Assembly: GCA_030829155.1 (NCBI GenBank)
Contig: JAURBD010000072.1
Span: 1-8,458 of the forward strand
DNA length: 8,458 nt
Origin: Flavobacteriaceae bacterium
GTDB lineage: Bacteria; Bacteroidota; Bacteroidia; Flavobacteriales; Flavobacteriaceae
Reading direction: 5' to 3'
Positions 6,759 to 8,458 of this stretch are shown in pieces. The notes under the pieces are model-generated. The model ran no database searches, was not told the DNA's origin, and saw only the letters and a list, made by a program, of their open reading frames with translations. The position numbers and the translations under genes were made by a program. Numbering within the stretch: the stretch's first letter is position 1; the number at the start of each line of letters is the position of its first letter.

Positions 6759-7043
6759 TTAGCCGTCGACTTGGGATGTCTCTTTTAAAACATCCTCAGT
6801 GTAGGCTAAAATTCTTAACCCCTCCGCATCTATAATGGCATCCCCTTTTGTTAAGTTTGCTATTTCCTGAGTTACAACAATATTCCTTTTGAGTTGTCCG
6901 AGAAGTAACTCTCTTTTTACACCTTCAATTATTTCTTTTTTGCTTTTGTCTGAGTTTAGTATATCAATCAAGTTATCGAAGTGTTCGGCTTCTTTGTCCA
7001 GTCGATTGCTAAGTGCTTTTAAACTTTTAGTAGTTTTATTCAT
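6759..7043 (-). CDS. Hypothetical small helical protein (94 residues)
   Basis: A 94-residue protein I do not recognise. It is highly charged and predicted mostly helical: helix about 4-30 (SLKALSNRLDKEAEHFDNLI), a Lys/Glu-rich segment 32-57, and a final block KGDAIIDAEGLRILAYTEDVL (66-86, quoted across the conserved-looking core). There is no signal peptide or membrane segment. Support for a real gene comes from protein-like composition, an ATG start, and an exact -7 promoter box ending four bases upstream. It converges on the CDP-alcohol transferase gene with an 81-base gap that shows no obvious terminator. The amphipathic helices would suit a small adaptor or oligomeric protein, which is only a guess. 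Confidence 0.65.
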   Translation of the reverse strand: MNKTTKSLKALSNRLDKEAEHFDNLIDILNSDKSKKEIIEGVKRELLLGQLKRNIVVTQEIANLTKGDAIIDAEGLRILAYTEDVLKETSQVDG

Positions 7044-7047
7044 ATTC

Positions 7048-7055
7048 CAAATATA
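7048..7055 (-). promoter_or_regulatory. Bacteroidota -7 promoter element (TATATTTG)
   Basis: Exact TAnnTTTG match on the leftward strand, ending four bases before the ATG at 7043 of the 94-residue gene, so a leaderless transcript is predicted. No TTG -33 element is seen at the usual distance. Confidence 0.5.
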
Positions 7056-7177
7056 TAACCTTTTGTTAATTTATAAGCCTCAGCGATTACATCCTAAAAT
7101 GAAAATGGATTTAATTTTAAAAGTTCACATTTCACAACAAAGAGAAAATAAATTTTTCTTAATAAATAGATAATGAA

Positions 7178-7214
7178 AATCCGCAACCAACTAATAGATA
7201 GTTTGTTACGGATT
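7178..7214 (-). terminator. Intrinsic terminator of the tRNA-Gly/tRNA-Leu unit
   Basis: A long stem-loop lies seven bases past the 3' end of tRNA-Leu. The two 16-base arms (7178-7193 and 7199-7214) pair throughout except for one mismatch, around a five-base loop. Read leftward one pair is G-U; read rightward it would be an A-C mismatch, so the hairpin is better in leftward RNA. The leftward transcript continues into a short T run (7176-7179) and an AT-rich stretch. Confidence 0.7.
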
Positions 7215-7221
7215 CTTAAAG

Positions 7222-7305
7222 TACTCGAGGCGGGACTTGAACCCGCACGCCCAAAAGAGCACAGGATTTTAAGTCCGGCGTGTCTACCAATTCCACCACT
7301 CGAGC
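7222..7305 (-). tRNA. tRNA-Leu (anticodon TAA)
   Basis: An 84-base class II tRNA, length fitting the long variable arm of tRNA-Leu. The acceptor arms GCTCGAG (7299-7305) and CTCGAGT (7223-7229) pair with one G-U; the D-arm holds the TGGTAGACACG signature, and GGTTCAAGTCC is the T arm. The seven-base anticodon loop CTTAAAA has anticodon TAA at 7269-7271, reading UUA and UUG. The discriminator is A (7222) and CCA is not encoded, so it must be added after transcription. One C-T mismatch sits in the anticodon stem. It follows tRNA-Gly by nine bases and should be cut from a common precursor. Confidence 0.96.
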
Positions 7306-7314
7306 AAGCGACAG

Positions 7315-7386
7315 AGCGAAAGACGGGATTTGAACCCGCGACCCCCACCTTGGCAAGGTGATGCTCTACCCCTGAGCTACTTTCGC
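7315..7386 (-). tRNA. tRNA-Gly (anticodon GCC)
   Basis: A 72-base tRNA with fully paired acceptor arms GCGAAAG (7380-7386) and CTTTCGC (7316-7322), D-arm with AGCTCAGGGGTAGAGC, and T arm GCGGGTTCAAATCCCGT. The anticodon loop TTGCCAA has GCC at 7352-7354, reading GGC and GGU. The discriminator is T (7315), normal for bacterial tRNA-Gly; CCA is not encoded. It is the first gene of a two-tRNA unit, 11 bases after an exact -7 promoter box. Confidence 0.97.
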
Positions 7387-7397
7387 ATTGTGGATTG

Positions 7398-7405
7398 CAA
7401 ATGTA
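7398..7405 (-). promoter_or_regulatory. -7 promoter element of the tRNA unit (TACATTTG)
   Basis: Exact TAnnTTTG match ending 11 bases before the 5' end of tRNA-Gly. Transcription would start several bases before the mature tRNA, leaving a short leader for RNase P to remove. The upstream region around 7424-7433 lacks a TTG, so no -33 element is called. It lies within the 112-base gap after mutS. Confidence 0.6.
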
Positions 7406-7498
7406 AAATAATTTTAATTCTTTCTAAATTAAAGTGGGCATTTTTAATAAAAAAAAATGGAGTCTTTTTTTGGAATGGATTTACCCTTGAATTTCTGC

Positions 7499-8458
7499 CT
7501 ATTTTTGAGTCAAACGACGTTTGATTTGATTGAGTTGCATGAGCGCCTCTACTGGAGTCAGGGTGTCAATATCCAAACTGGTAATCTCATCTCGCAATGC
7601 TTCCAAAAGAGGGTCATCTAAATTAAAAAAGCTAAGTTGTAAATTCTCTGCTGTAGTTTTCTCCCCTTTTTCCGTTTTTTTTAGTCCATGGGAAGCTTCC
7701 AAAACTTTCAATTTATCCTGGGCCGTACGGAGAACATGCTGGGGCATTCCAGCCATTTTAGCGACATGAATCCCAAAACTGTGGGCACTCCCGCCTGGGA
7801 TTAGTTTACGTAAAAACAACACACTTTCATTGGTTTCTTTAATGGAAACGTTAAAATTCTTGATCCGACTGTGGCGTTGTGTCATTTCGTTCAACTCATG
7901 GTAATGGGTTGCGAAAAGTACTTTGGGTCGAAAGGGATGTTCGTGTAAATACTCGGCAATAGCCCACGCAATAGAAATTCCGTCATAGGTACTGGTCCCT
8001 CTTCCTATTTCATCCAAAAGCACTAAACTCCGTTCGGATATATTATTTAAAATAGATGCCGTTTCATTCATTTCCACCATAAAGGTGGAAGCCCCCATCG
8101 AGATATTATCACTGGCTCCCACTCTTGTGAAAATTTTATCTACTACGCCCAAAGTGGCTTGGGTTGCTGGAACATAACTCCCCAACTGGGCAAGTAAAGA
8201 AATTAAAGCGGTTTGCCTTAAAATTGCTGATTTTCCAGACATATTAGGTCCAGTAATCATCATGATTTGTTGGGTCTCTCGATCCAATTTTAAATCATTG
8301 GCAATATAGGGAGTTCCCAAAGGGAGCTGCTGTTCAATTACAGGATGACGTGCCCCTTGAAGCTCCAATTCGTTTCCCTGTGTGAGGGTGGGGCGACAAT
8401 AATTATTTTTCAAAGCTGTTTTGGCAAAACAACTCAAAACATCCCATTGAGCGACCGC
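7499..8458 (-). CDS. mutS: DNA mismatch repair protein MutS, C-terminal part
   Basis: The C-terminal 319 residues of MutS; the frame stays open to the right edge, beginning AVAQWDVLSCFAK, so the TTG at 8437 is an internal Leu. The fragment holds the end of the core/clamp region and the whole ATPase domain: Walker A GPNMSGKS (70-77), STFMVEM (124-130), Walker B LVLLDEIGRGTSTYDG (145-160), the ATHYHEL switch (183-189), and GGSAHSFGIHVA (222-233) of the helix-turn-helix dimer interface. A linker with a Lys/Glu stretch precedes the last helices (LTPVEALMQLNQIKRRL). MutS dimers find mismatches and short loops, then use ATP to recruit MutL. Family length is about 850-880 residues, so over half lies outside the window. 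All ATPase residues seen are intact. Confidence 0.97.
   Translation of the reverse strand, partial: AVAQWDVLSCFAKTALKNNYCRPTLTQGNELELQGARHPVIEQQLPLGTPYIANDLKLDRETQQIMMITGPNMSGKSAILRQTALISLLAQLGSYVPATQATLGVVDKIFTRVGASDNISMGASTFMVEMNETASILNNISERSLVLLDEIGRGTSTYDGISIAWAIAEYLHEHPFRPKVLFATHYHELNEMTQRHSRIKNFNVSIKETNESVLFLRKLIPGGSAHSFGIHVAKMAGMPQHVLRTAQDKLKVLEASHGLKKTEKGEKTTAENLQLSFFNLDDPLLEALRDEITSLDIDTLTPVEALMQLNQIKRRLTQK

Noticed and set aside
7094..7361. Open frames on both strands across the tRNA genes
   Set aside because: They are translations of tRNA-Gly and tRNA-Leu sequence and have no coding merit; both tRNAs fold fully.
8435..8437. TTG as the start codon of mutS
   Set aside because: The frame continues to the window edge as AVAQWDV, matching the conserved MutS sequence before this point, so the gene is simply cut by the window.
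1..8458. Search for insertion sequences, CRISPR arrays, att sites or a defence system
   Set aside because: No transposase, repeat-spacer array, integrase or paired terminal repeats were seen; only the short repeats listed.

Overview
The window looks like a chromosomal segment from a low-GC marine-type Bacteroidota, most likely Flavobacteriia. The evidence is AT-rich DNA, start codons without Shine-Dalgarno sequences, several matches to the Bacteroidota -7 promoter element TAnnTTTG, lipoprotein signal peptides, and protein families typical of the group. No replicon, integrase, insertion sequence or CRISPR array is visible, and no SusC/SusD pair lies in the window.

Layout: positions 1-4578 read as the edge of a carbohydrate-related locus. 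They hold the 3' end of a family 3 glycoside hydrolase, a HAD-IA phosphatase/beta-phosphoglucomutase-like gene, a leftward pair (an SnoaL/NTF2-like protein that probably once had a lipoprotein signal, then a deleted remnant of an SGNH hydrolase), and a large rightward lipoprotein of 824 residues that resembles an uncharacterised TIM-barrel glycosidase. Positions 4575-7043 are ordinary single genes: an atypical SDR oxidoreductase (leftward), a DoxX-like membrane protein, a CDP-alcohol phosphatidyltransferase (both rightward) and a 94-residue hypothetical protein (leftward). Positions 7178-8458 are leftward housekeeping genes: the C-terminal part of mutS and a tRNA-Gly(GCC)/tRNA-Leu(TAA) pair with a clear promoter and a strong terminator hairpin.

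How the genes may work together: the GH3 enzyme would release monosaccharides, and the HAD enzyme 47 bases downstream could act on sugar phosphates. The large lipoprotein and the SGNH remnant fit polysaccharide processing at the cell surface or in the periplasm. This is inferred from neighbourhood only; no substrate can be read from the sequence.

Most interesting points: a recurring -7 box placed 2-6 bases before ATG codons, predicting leaderless or nearly leaderless mRNAs; a one-base homopolymer defect that separates a lipoprotein signal peptide from its SnoaL-like domain; an in-frame internal deletion of the SGNH gene that leaves signal peptide plus catalytic Asp/His block; and the 824-residue lipoprotein, whose family I cannot name.
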